From Paenibacillus sp. YN15 (GTDB taxonomy: Bacteria > Bacillota > Bacilli > Paenibacillales > NBRC-103111): a stretch of 64,000 nucleotides of DNA. Below, piece after piece: positions 39,640-47,940 of this stretch; within the stretch, counting starts at the first letter, position 1, and every line of letters begins with the position of its first letter. The stretch covers positions 37,411 to 101,410 of the forward strand of contig NZ_QMFA01000009.1 of NCBI RefSeq assembly GCF_003285005.1, in the 5' to 3' direction. The notes beneath the pieces were generated by a model. That model was given only the letters and a program-made list of their open reading frames with translations, had not been told where the DNA came from and made no database searches. The position numbers and the translations under genes are program-made.

Positions 39640-41280
39640 ATGTTTGGACAAACATCCGCAGCAAGAATGAAGGTCACAGTGGCACTGGGACTGTCGGCGG
39701 TGATGGCGGCAGGAGCAGTCGGCTGCAGCCAAAAGGAAGAGGGAACAAAGGGGAAATCCGAAGAAAAAGCGACGATTACCGTATCCAACTATGACAGGGG
39801 CAATATTCCCGCAGCGGAGGGAACGGTAGAGGAGAACCGTTGGACCAAGTGGATCAACGAGCATTCTCCCGTTACAGCCAAGTATGTGCCGATAGCCCGG
39901 GCTGAGGCGGTCAAGAAGCTGAATGTGCTGTTTGCATCGGGCAGTGCGCCGGATATTGTCAATGATTATGATACGGGCTTCCGGAATTCCCTGTACCAGC
40001 AGAAGCAATTGATGCCTCTGGACGATTACTTGAAATATGCGCCTGAATATGAGAAGCTGCTGGAAAAGTACCCCCAGCTCCGCAAAATCGGCACCAAGCC
40101 GGACGGCAAGCTTTACGAAATCGGCAAAATCAATGAACCCCATCTGCAGAGCGTGGCCTTTATCCGGATGGACTGGCTGAAAAAGCTGAAGCTGGAGGTT
40201 CCGAAGACTACCGACGAATTGCTTGTTGTACTGAAGGCCTTCGTGGAGCAGGACCCTGACGGCAACGGGAAGAAGGATACGTATGGAACCAATATGAGCT
40301 ACACCTCCGACGGCATGGTGGATTCCATGTTCGGCTCGTACGGCTGGAAAATCTCCAGTGACGACAAAATTGTAAGGACGTGGGACAATACGCTGGAGTC
40401 CCTTAAATTCAAGAAACGGTTATTTGAGGAAGGGCTTATCGATAAGGATTACCTGGCGGACAAGAATGGAGCCAAAGCCAAGCAGGATTTCCTGAACGGC
40501 AAAATCGGCGTTTTTCTTCCTCCTGCTATCACCAACTGGTTTGAGAATACGGTAACGGACGTTCAAACCCTCCGCAAGGTAGTTCCGGAGGCGGAGATTG
40601 CGCCTATGGCGCAGCCCAAGTCTCCCATGGGGCAGTTTGTCCATCATGTGGTCAATCCGGTGCAAATGACCACCGTAATTAATGCCGCAGCCAAAAATCC
40701 CAAGGCCGCTATGGAATATATTAATTTCATCATTAAGCCGGAGACCAGTCTGATTCTGAAAAAGGGAATGGAGGGAGAGCATTGGAAGAAGGGGGCTGAC
40801 GGTTTCCCCAAGGTCATTGATCCCGCGAAAAATGCCAAAGAGCTGGATTGGGCCATGGACTACTCCATGTTCTACTCGATCCCCGAGAATCCGCTGCTGA
40901 TTTCCACCACCGCCTTCGACGTAAGTGATCCAGACCAGAAGGCCGGCCTGGAAATGCTGAAGAAAGCCGACGAATTCCTGCTTAATCCCGAGGCCCAATA
41001 TCCCGCGTTGAGCCACTATGAGCATATGCCTACCCTGCCCAGCGATTTGGTGGTGATTAATACCAATGTCGACAAGGAAATGAAAGACATCTGGACAAAA
41101 GGGATTATCGGCGGGGCCAAATATACCCCTGAGCAGGCTGTTGCAGATGCCAAAGCTGCCTGGGAGAGAGGCGGCGGCAAACAGATTGAGGAATTCATGA
41201 ATACCTGGTATAAAGAAAATAAGGACAGAGCTTTCCTGGGCAAGGATATCTTGGAATTGGTCCGCTCCCAGCACAAATAA
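39640..41280 (+). CDS. extracellular sugar-binding lipoprotein (family 1, LplA/LipO-like)
   Basis: 546 residues from the ATG at 39640 after TTAGGGGGA. The lipobox is GAVGC near residue 28. The body has the bilobed binding-protein pattern: KLNVLFASGSAPDIVNDYDT near residue 100 and DWLKKLKLEVPKTTDELLVV near residue 180, with an EF-hand-like DPDGNGKKDTYG. The length is typical of LplA/YtcQ-type lipoproteins that deliver oligosaccharides to LplBC permeases. Context with GH105 suggests unsaturated rhamnogalacturonan or other uronide oligomers as ligands. Confidence 0.92.
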   Translation: MFGQTSAARMKVTVALGLSAVMAAGAVGCSQKEEGTKGKSEEKATITVSNYDRGNIPAAEGTVEENRWTKWINEHSPVTAKYVPIARAEAVKKLNVLFASGSAPDIVNDYDTGFRNSLYQQKQLMPLDDYLKYAPEYEKLLEKYPQLRKIGTKPDGKLYEIGKINEPHLQSVAFIRMDWLKKLKLEVPKTTDELLVVLKAFVEQDPDGNGKKDTYGTNMSYTSDGMVDSMFGSYGWKISSDDKIVRTWDNTLESLKFKKRLFEEGLIDKDYLADKNGAKAKQDFLNGKIGVFLPPAITNWFENTVTDVQTLRKVVPEAEIAPMAQPKSPMGQFVHHVVNPVQMTTVINAAAKNPKAAMEYINFIIKPETSLILKKGMEGEHWKKGADGFPKVIDPAKNAKELDWAMDYSMFYSIPENPLLISTTAFDVSDPDQKAGLEMLKKADEFLLNPEAQYPALSHYEHMPTLPSDLVVINTNVDKEMKDIWTKGIIGGAKYTPEQAVADAKAAWERGGGKQIEEFMNTWYKENKDRAFLGKDILELVRSQHK

Positions 41281-41381
41281 GGGCGAAACGGACCGGAATA
41301 AGATGAAAGTGGACTTGGTTCGGCAGAAGCCGGGCCAAGTTTGCTTCCGCAATATTTTAGATGAGAGGGAGTACATGAATC

Positions 41382-42497
41382 ATGACCAATGAAATGCTGC
41401 TTCAAAAAATCGGACTGGTAGTGGACAAGCTTATGAATCTGGGCGGCAGCGACTATGAAAAGGATAAAACGGTAGTCCATGCCGATACCAAAAAAGGGAT
41501 TGTCCAACGGGACTTCGGAATTGAAGAATGGGACTGGCCCCAGGGCGTCGGTCTTTATGGTTTGTATAAGCTGCAGAAGGTGTACGGCGATCAACGCTAC
41601 AAGGAGTTTTTCCAGAATTGGTATACCCGCAATCTGGAGGCGGGTCTGCCGTCCAAAAATATTAACACAACCGCCCCTTATCTGGCTCTGGTTCTGCTCC
41701 TCACTCAGCTTGAGCCCTCCGATCAGTTGGAAGAGCTTTGCCGGGATCACGCGGACTGGCTCCTTCATGAGCTGCCCAAAACCAAAGAAGGCGGCTTCCA
41801 GCATACCGTCACTGCCATTGGCAACCGGAATGGAATCCATTTGCACAACGGGCAGTTATGGATTGATACCCTTTTTATGGCGGTTCTGTTTCTGAACCAG
41901 GCCGGGCGCAAGTTTAACCGGCCGGATTGGGAGCAAGAGGCAGTACACCAGATTCTGCTCCATATCAAGTACCTCTTTGACAAGCATACCGGACTGTTCT
42001 TTCACGGTTGGAGCTTTGAGCGCAATGACAACTTCGGCAGCATCTTCTGGTGCCGCGGCAATTCATGGTTCACCTACGGCCTCGTCGATTACCTGGAAAC
42101 CTGCGGGGATACGCTTAACCCGGGGGTCCGTCAATTCCTGGTGGATACGTATAAGGCTCAGGTCAATGCCTTGATTCCGCTTCAGGCCGCTTCCGGTCTC
42201 TGGCACACCGTTCTGCAGGACCCAACCAGCTATGAAGAGGTATCCGGATCAGCTGCCATTGCCGCGGGTATCCTAAAAGGCATAAAAACCGGTATTCTGG
42301 ATTCTTCCTATCAGGCTGCGGCAGACAAGGTCATTGAGGCGGTTTGCCAAAACATCAGCGAGGATGGAACGGTGCTGAATGTGTCGGCTGGGACCGGTAT
42401 GGGAATGGATGCGGACCATTATAAAAACATCACCATCATGCCGATGGCATACGGGCAGTCCCTTGCCCTCATTGCTTTGTATGAAGCTTTGAAATAA
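41382..42497 (+). CDS. GH88/GH105-type unsaturated rhamnogalacturonyl hydrolase
   Basis: 371 residues, no signal peptide, so it acts on imported oligomers. It hydrates and removes the unsaturated uronic acid at the non-reducing end left by polysaccharide lyases. The (alpha/alpha)6 barrel is suggested by FGIEEWDWPQGVGLYGLYKL near residue 47, NGQLWIDTLFMAVLFLNQAG with the likely catalytic Asp near residue 162, and FGSIFWCRGNSWFTYGLVDY near residue 225. The locus matches yesR/yteR neighbourhoods. Its products can enter uronate catabolism. Confidence 0.9.
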   Translation: MTNEMLLQKIGLVVDKLMNLGGSDYEKDKTVVHADTKKGIVQRDFGIEEWDWPQGVGLYGLYKLQKVYGDQRYKEFFQNWYTRNLEAGLPSKNINTTAPYLALVLLLTQLEPSDQLEELCRDHADWLLHELPKTKEGGFQHTVTAIGNRNGIHLHNGQLWIDTLFMAVLFLNQAGRKFNRPDWEQEAVHQILLHIKYLFDKHTGLFFHGWSFERNDNFGSIFWCRGNSWFTYGLVDYLETCGDTLNPGVRQFLVDTYKAQVNALIPLQAASGLWHTVLQDPTSYEEVSGSAAIAAGILKGIKTGILDSSYQAAADKVIEAVCQNISEDGTVLNVSAGTGMGMDADHYKNITIMPMAYGQSLALIALYEALK

Positions 42498-42618
42498 TCG
42501 GGGCAAAAGAAACCGGAAAGTGACGCGCTTCCTTCTACGTAGACAGGTAAAATGAAAACCTTGTTTGCTTGGAGGGGAGCGTTTTGTAAATACAGTATAA
42601 TTCAAGGGGGGAGCCGGA

Positions 42619-44433
42619 CTGCATCCCACAAGCTGGCCGGGATATATTGCCGGAAAAATCAAAGGCAGCTTCAAGATCAAGCTGATCGTGCTGCTCTCGT
42701 GTATGGTAACACTTGCTTTTGCCTTGGCAGGTTGGATGGTATACCGGTTAAATATCCAGTTGATGGAGGATGAAATCAGCAAGCAGTTTTCCATCGCCAA
42801 CGAACAGGCTTTGGCCAGACTGGAGATGTCCTTCCAGGAGCTCAACCGGGTATCCCAATCCATTATTCTGAATCCGTACATTGAGCAGTTTCTCAGGGAA
42901 AATACCGCTCCCGTGAGCGATTCCTACACCCAATTCAAAAACCGCAAATATGTGGAGGAGCAGTTGAATATGCTGCTGGTGGATGCGCCGTCCATCCGTT
43001 CCGTTTTTTTGTACAATGAGAATGGGGAAATGACCGTTCTCTCCAGAAACGGGGCGTCAGGAGAGCCGGGACCGGATGACTTGGCCAGGATGATGGAAAA
43101 GCTTAAGCCACATCGGGGGAATATGGTCTGGGGCCGGGCCGAGGCGGCCAGCACCATTGATCCGGACGGACGCAGAACAGTTCTGGTTGCCGCCAGACGG
43201 ATGCTCAATGAGAAGCTGATCCCTTACGGCACCATGGTGATGGCGATGGAGGAAAGCCTGGTATCCAAGGTGCTGCGGGATCTTACGGAGAACGGCAACG
43301 GCAAGGTGCTGCTGCTGGAGCCGATGGGCGGCATGCTTTACTCCAACGCCAACCAGAGCGAGATGGAGCAGCTGTTGCAGCTGACAGAGGCGAATTATCC
43401 CCGATATGTCAAAATGAATGGCATCACCTATCTGTTTGTCCGCCACGAGCTGATACCGGCAGGTTTTACACTGTACGGAGGGGCCTCCCTGCAGGAGATT
43501 CAGCGGAAAAACAAGGACATCATCCAAATATTCGCATTTGCCGGAATTGGCGTAATCCTGCTCAGTGCGGTGCTGATTACGATTTCTACCCGGACGCTTC
43601 TGACTCCTCTGGCCCATCTGATGCAGGGGCTGCGCAAGCTGCGCTCCGGCGATTTCACGGTTCGCGTCAGCGTGGACTCCGGCGATGAGCTTGGCTACAT
43701 CGGAGACAGCTTCAACAGCATGGCGGAGCAAGTGAGCGCGCTGATCAACAAGGTATATCTGGCCCAGATCAGCCAGCGGGAATCGGAGCTGAAGGCCATT
43801 CAGGCGCAGCTGAACCCTCATTATCTGCATAACCTGTTCAATGAGCTGTATTGGAAGCTGTACAGCAACGACCAGGAGGAGGCGGCACTTCTGATCAACG
43901 CCATCTCGGAGATGCTGAAGTATTCCCTTAAATCTGTCCAGACGGATACCACTCTTGGCGAAGAGCTGCACCAGGTCCGCAACTACATCAAGATCCAGAC
44001 CGAGCTGTTCACCGGTGAAATTGAAACCATCATTCAGGCTGAAGAAACAATGCTAGAGCTGCGGATGATGAGATCCCTGCTGCTGCCGGTGGTGGAGAAT
44101 GTGTTTGTGCATGCCTTCCGTGATATGGACAAGGACCGGGTGCTGCGGATTAAAGCGTATTTGTTCAATGAGGCGCTGCACATCGAGGTGGCTGACAACG
44201 GATGCGGCATGGATCAAGAAACTCTAAAAACCTTGACAGAGGCGGAGACTGAACTGCCGGACGGCAATAAGACGGGAATCGGCTACAAAAGTGTGCTGCG
44301 GCGCATTGAACTGGTATACGGCCCCGCATATGGAGTGGAGATTACCAGCAGTAAAGGGAAAGGAACGGTTGTTCACATGACGCTTCCTATTAAATCCGGG
44401 GCACTGGAGAGTCATGAGGAGGGGACTGGATGA
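42619..44433 (+). CDS. YesM-type sensor histidine kinase with probable CTG start
   Basis: 604 residues if started at the CTG at 42619, which follows GGGGGG seven bases earlier; the first ATG (42688) lies inside the first membrane helix and would lose the basic residues KIKGSFKIK before it. An in-frame stop at 42598-42600 blocks anything longer. A large extracytoplasmic sensor (about 45-300), second helix (IFAFAGIGVILLSAVLI), HAMP, and the 5TM/YesM-type H-box AQLNPHYLHNLFNELYWKL follow; LLPVVENVFVHAF is the N-box and DNGCGMDQ the G-box. It presumably senses sugar or its binding protein and signals to the overlapping AraC-type regulator. Confidence 0.85.
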   Translation: MHPTSWPGYIAGKIKGSFKIKLIVLLSCMVTLAFALAGWMVYRLNIQLMEDEISKQFSIANEQALARLEMSFQELNRVSQSIILNPYIEQFLRENTAPVSDSYTQFKNRKYVEEQLNMLLVDAPSIRSVFLYNENGEMTVLSRNGASGEPGPDDLARMMEKLKPHRGNMVWGRAEAASTIDPDGRRTVLVAARRMLNEKLIPYGTMVMAMEESLVSKVLRDLTENGNGKVLLLEPMGGMLYSNANQSEMEQLLQLTEANYPRYVKMNGITYLFVRHELIPAGFTLYGGASLQEIQRKNKDIIQIFAFAGIGVILLSAVLITISTRTLLTPLAHLMQGLRKLRSGDFTVRVSVDSGDELGYIGDSFNSMAEQVSALINKVYLAQISQRESELKAIQAQLNPHYLHNLFNELYWKLYSNDQEEAALLINAISEMLKYSLKSVQTDTTLGEELHQVRNYIKIQTELFTGEIETIIQAEETMLELRMMRSLLLPVVENVFVHAFRDMDKDRVLRIKAYLFNEALHIEVADNGCGMDQETLKTLTEAETELPDGNKTGIGYKSVLRRIELVYGPAYGVEITSSKGKGTVVHMTLPIKSGALESHEEGTG

Positions 44434-45965
44434 AAGGCAAGCTGTTTATTGCCGAGGATCAGCCCAACTTTCGCAAGGGGCTGCTGAAGCTGGCGGGAAA
44501 GCGGTCCGCTGAGTGGGTGGTGACGGGGGAAGCGGCCAATGGCCGGGATGCTTTGTTGTTGATGGAGAACTGCGTTCCGGATCTCTTGCTGACCGATATC
44601 CGGATGCCCCATATAGATGGTTTGCAGCTGGCGGAAGAAATCAGAAGCCGCGGCTGGCTGACGAAGATTGTGATTATAACCGGATTTAAGGATTTTACGT
44701 ATGCCCAGGCCGCCGTCAAGTTCGGGGTGCTGGACTTTATCACGAAGCCTTGTGTGGAAACGGATATATTAAGCGTGCTCGACGGGATTTATGTGCGGCT
44801 GATTGAAGAGAGCCAGTCCCAGCTGCTGGTGGAGGGCTGGAAGCGCCAGCATGAAGACAGCCAGCTGCGCTCGGCGATTATGGGCATGCCCTGCAGCGGC
44901 GAGGAGGTGGAGGCCCTGCTGAAGCGGATGGAACAATGCGAGCTGTATTTTCTCCGTATTCCCACCTATTTTCCCGCGGAGAAGCATTATTCCGCCCAGG
45001 ATGTGCCGCTCTTGCAGTTTGCCTTCACCAATATAGCCGGGGAGCACTTGAATAAATGGTTTCCCGGCGGCTTCCGCCTGTTTCCCTTGAACGCATCGGA
45101 ATGGGCTTTGTTGGTGGACCGGAATGCTTCCCGGCCGGAAACCTCCGCCTCGTGGCTGCAGATCCTCTCCGACTCCGTTCATCATTATCTGAGGCTGGCT
45201 CTTGAATGCAGCCCGCAAGGATTATGCGTGAGCACGGAGGAATTGCGCCAGGGCTACAGCCGGTATTGCCGGGAGGGGGACAGGGAAGACGGTTCTGCCA
45301 ATGAAGCTCTGCTCAACCAGACGGCGCTTTATGAGAAGGAGAAGGAAATTGTAACCTGGCTCATGTCGGAGGATAACGGCCGGTTAAGCAGGGAACTGCA
45401 GGATCAGGTTATCCGGATCAGCCATCTGCCGCCGCAAACCGCCAAGATCGAAGCGCTGCTGCTGGCTGCCGCCATTCTCCGGCTGGTGCAGGTCCAATTC
45501 CCCGAATGGCAAATGGCCGTGCGCCCCATAGAGTGGGATTCTGTCTACAAATGTGCGACGCCGGAGGATATTGCCGCGTGGCTGCACGGATACATCCATG
45601 AATTCCTGCAGGCCCACAACAACTGGCTTGCCGGCAAAAACGATAATCCGGTGAAGCAGGCCATCCGGTTTATTGAAGACTCCTACATGGGAGTATGCGG
45701 CTTGGCCGAGGTGGCGGCCCATGTCCATCTCAACCCCAGCTACTTCAGCAATCTGTTCAAGAAGGAAACCGGCGAAAGTGTAACCGTCTATATCCAGAAC
45801 CTGCGGGTACAGAAAGCGAAGCTGCTGCTGAAAAGCACAGATATGAAAATATTCGAAATCTCCGAGGCCACCGGCTTCAACGACTCCAATTATTTCACGC
45901 ATATGTTCAACAAAATAGCGGGAGTCTCCCCCAAAGAATACCGCAAGCAGATGGCCGGCCAGTGA
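44430..45965 (+). CDS. YesN-type response regulator with AraC DNA-binding domain
   Basis: 511 residues. The receiver domain has acidic residues in AEDQPN, phospho-acceptor Asp56 in LLLTDIRMPHIDGL and Lys near residue 110 (FITKPC). A long helical linker with no known domain (about 130-400) leads to two AraC helix-turn-helix units at the C-terminus: VHLNPSYFSNLFKKETGESV and TGFNDSNYFTHMFNKIAGVS, then PKEYRKQ. The ATG overlaps the kinase stop. It is likely to activate the permease/GH105 operon upstream. Confidence 0.94.
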   Translation: MKGKLFIAEDQPNFRKGLLKLAGKRSAEWVVTGEAANGRDALLLMENCVPDLLLTDIRMPHIDGLQLAEEIRSRGWLTKIVIITGFKDFTYAQAAVKFGVLDFITKPCVETDILSVLDGIYVRLIEESQSQLLVEGWKRQHEDSQLRSAIMGMPCSGEEVEALLKRMEQCELYFLRIPTYFPAEKHYSAQDVPLLQFAFTNIAGEHLNKWFPGGFRLFPLNASEWALLVDRNASRPETSASWLQILSDSVHHYLRLALECSPQGLCVSTEELRQGYSRYCREGDREDGSANEALLNQTALYEKEKEIVTWLMSEDNGRLSRELQDQVIRISHLPPQTAKIEALLLAAAILRLVQVQFPEWQMAVRPIEWDSVYKCATPEDIAAWLHGYIHEFLQAHNNWLAGKNDNPVKQAIRFIEDSYMGVCGLAEVAAHVHLNPSYFSNLFKKETGESVTVYIQNLRVQKAKLLLKSTDMKIFEISEATGFNDSNYFTHMFNKIAGVSPKEYRKQMAGQ

Positions 45966-46082
45966 CTCCTCCACGAAAAAAGTTCATTTACACCGTGCCC
46001 AAACCGGTTTAATATGAATTTCTGAAGGAAATTCATCCACTGGCAGACAAGCTGTGCCAGCTGATTCGTGGGGAGTGGAATT

Positions 46083-47057
46083 GTGGGAATCCGTTTTGTG
46101 AAAACGGCGGCAGCAGTCTATTTATCCATCCTGGCCGCCCAATTGCTTCATCTGGATTACGCCCTAAGCGCTGGGCTTATCGCCGTGCTGGGGATTGATG
46201 TGACCCTGAAGCGCAGCCTGAACACCATTCTGGTGCGCATCGCCGCTTCCTTGTCGGGCCTGCTCATTGCTTCCGTTATTTTTCTTCTGCTGGGCTTTCA
46301 TTTGTGGACCATTCCGGTATTTGTGCTCATTGTGTATCCGTTGCAGGCCCGCTTTAAGCTCAGTGACGGGATTGTATTAAGCTCCGTGCTGGTGTTCCAC
46401 ATGGTGGACAAGCAGGCGGTTACCTGGGGCAACCTGGTTAATGAAGTGGCGCTCTTGCTCATTGGCATGGGTATGGCTTCCATTGTGAATCTGCTGTACC
46501 GGCCGCGGACGGATGTGGAGCTGGAGGCGGCCAAGCACAAGGTGAATGGGCTGTTCTCCGCTATCTTCCTTCATATGGCCGACCATCTGCGTGATCCGGC
46601 TACAGTTTGGGACGGCAGCGAGCTCCTGGAGGCGCCGGAGGCCGTTAAGGAAGGGCTGGAGCTGTCCCGCCGGGCGGCGGAGAATAAGCTGTTCCAGTCG
46701 GCGGACCAATGGAGCCCTTATTTTGAAATGAGGCGCCAGCATTTTGACTCCATCCAGAGGATGATCGATCTCCTGGCCCAGGTGTACCAGACGCTGCCCC
46801 ACGGGGAGGCGGTGGCCGGGCTGTTCGCCTCCTTAAGCGAAGGCGTGAAGTCCGACTACTACGCCGGCGAGGTGGAGGTTTCCCTGCTGCAGTTGGAGAA
46901 GGAGTTTAAAGCCATGCCGCTTCCGGCCACCAGAGCGGAGTTCGAAATGCGCTCCGCCTTGCTGCAGCTCTGCCTGGAGCTCAAAACCTACCTGGCCATG
47001 TCCCGGAAAGGCAAAAAAATCCGCCAGACGGCGGGGGAGGAGGGTCAACCGGCCTGA
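46083..47057 (+). CDS. aromatic acid exporter family (ArAE_1-like) membrane protein
   Basis: 324 residues from a GTG at 46083 seven bases after GGGGAG. The N-terminal half has four to five membrane helices (LSAGLIAVLGIDVTLKRSLN and the following LVRIAASLSGLLIASVIFLL match the FUSC/ArAE core). The C-terminal half (about 160-324) is a cytoplasmic helical domain with EAAKHKVNGLFSAIFLHMAD. The layout matches Bacillales ArAE_1 proteins. The transported compound is not known. A hairpin TGAATTTC-TGAAG-GAAATTCA precedes it near 46015-46035. Confidence 0.87.
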   Translation: MGIRFVKTAAAVYLSILAAQLLHLDYALSAGLIAVLGIDVTLKRSLNTILVRIAASLSGLLIASVIFLLLGFHLWTIPVFVLIVYPLQARFKLSDGIVLSSVLVFHMVDKQAVTWGNLVNEVALLLIGMGMASIVNLLYRPRTDVELEAAKHKVNGLFSAIFLHMADHLRDPATVWDGSELLEAPEAVKEGLELSRRAAENKLFQSADQWSPYFEMRRQHFDSIQRMIDLLAQVYQTLPHGEAVAGLFASLSEGVKSDYYAGEVEVSLLQLEKEFKAMPLPATRAEFEMRSALLQLCLELKTYLAMSRKGKKIRQTAGEEGQPA

Positions 47058-47109
47058 TGCCGGGCTTGTCCGCCATATATTTTGTCCCCTTCCGGCAAAA
47101 ATAGTTGTC

Positions 47110-47137
47110 ACTCTAGACGAATGTCCTGCATACAATT
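47110..47137 (+). promoter_or_regulatory. sporulation promoter of cotE (sigma-K or sigma-E type)
   Basis: AC at 47110-47111, 17 bases, then CATACAATT at 47129-47137 fits the sigma-K pattern AC-N17-CATANNNT; CATACAAT also equals the sigma-E -10. It lies 35 bases before the cotE start, agreeing with cotE control in Bacillus by mother-cell sigma factors. Confidence 0.65.
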
Positions 47138-47170
47138 ACATTGAATGATTGTATGGAGGAGGTTGACAGA

Positions 47171-47737
47171 ATGTCTACTTATACAGATAGAGACTTGCAA
47201 GCGAGAGAGATTATTACGAAAGCAGTGTGCGGCAAAGGTCGTAAGTTTAGCCAAGTGAGTCATACCGTGGTTCCGCCTCATGCTCCTACCAGCATTCTTG
47301 GCGCCTGGATTATCAACAACCAGTACGAGGCCCAAAAAGCAGGGGATAGCATCGAGGTCGTCGGAACCTACGATATCAACATCTGGTACTCTTACGACAA
47401 AAACACAAAGACCGATGTGGCCAAAGAAACGGTCTCTTACGTGGATACGGTGCCGCTGTCCTACCTGGACAAAAAGCACAGGGGCGCCACCGCCGAGGTA
47501 TCCGCTTTTGCTACTCAGGAGCCCAACTGCATTGAAGCAGTGGTTGCTTCCTCCGGAGCAGGCGTGGTGATCCGGGTGGAGCGGGAGTTCAAGGTGGAGC
47601 TGGTGGCGGAAACCAAGGTGCGGGTAATCGTCAGTCCTTATGATCTGGACGATGAAGACAAGAATCTGGACTTCGATGCCGCTGCTGACGACGGCGACTA
47701 CGAGGACCTGGACCCTGATCTTCTGGAGGACAACTGA
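47171..47737 (+). CDS. cotE: outer spore coat morphogenetic protein CotE
   Basis: 188 residues. AREIITKAVCGKGRKFSQVS and SILGAWIINNQYEAQKAGDS, GTYDINIWYSYDKNTKTDVA are the conserved CotE core; the C-terminus is very acidic (DLDDEDKNLDF...DLLEDN), as in Bacillus CotE. It organises the outer coat around the forespore in the mother cell. The start at 47171 follows GGAGGTTGACAGA. Its position upstream of mutS-mutL is as in Bacillus, but here a putative amidoligase gene is inserted between cotE and mutS. Confidence 0.95.
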   Translation: MSTYTDRDLQAREIITKAVCGKGRKFSQVSHTVVPPHAPTSILGAWIINNQYEAQKAGDSIEVVGTYDINIWYSYDKNTKTDVAKETVSYVDTVPLSYLDKKHRGATAEVSAFATQEPNCIEAVVASSGAGVVIRVEREFKVELVAETKVRVIVSPYDLDDEDKNLDFDAAADDGDYEDLDPDLLEDN

Positions 47738-47742
47738 CGCCT

Positions 47743-47795
47743 TCCCCCAAAAGTGACGAAATGCCCTGCAGCGACTTCCGGGTACTTTTGGGGGA
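47743..47795 (+). terminator. hairpin after cotE with CCCCCAAAA arms
   Basis: TCCCCCAAAAGT (47743-47754) and ACTTTTGGGGGA (47784-47795) form a perfect 12-bp stem around a GC-rich loop. No T-run follows. A second small hairpin AAAATGCGG-ATAAA-CCGCATTTT is at about 47809-47831. The arms resemble those after uxuB. Confidence 0.5.
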
Positions 47796-47940
47796 GCCCC
47801 CCACCTGAAAATGCGGATAAACCGCATTTTCGCAGAAGCTCTTGCTTCTTAGTTACAGGATATGCCGCATAATGCTTTTCGGATGGGGGCGAATGCCCTC
47901 TTTTTTGTTAAACTTTATCCCAAATAAGGATGGGATCGCC

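Noticed and set aside
42595-42600. TATAAT as promoter of the YesM-like kinase
   Set aside because: It is only about 20 bases from the start codon and has no -35 at proper spacing; transcription would begin within the ribosome site.
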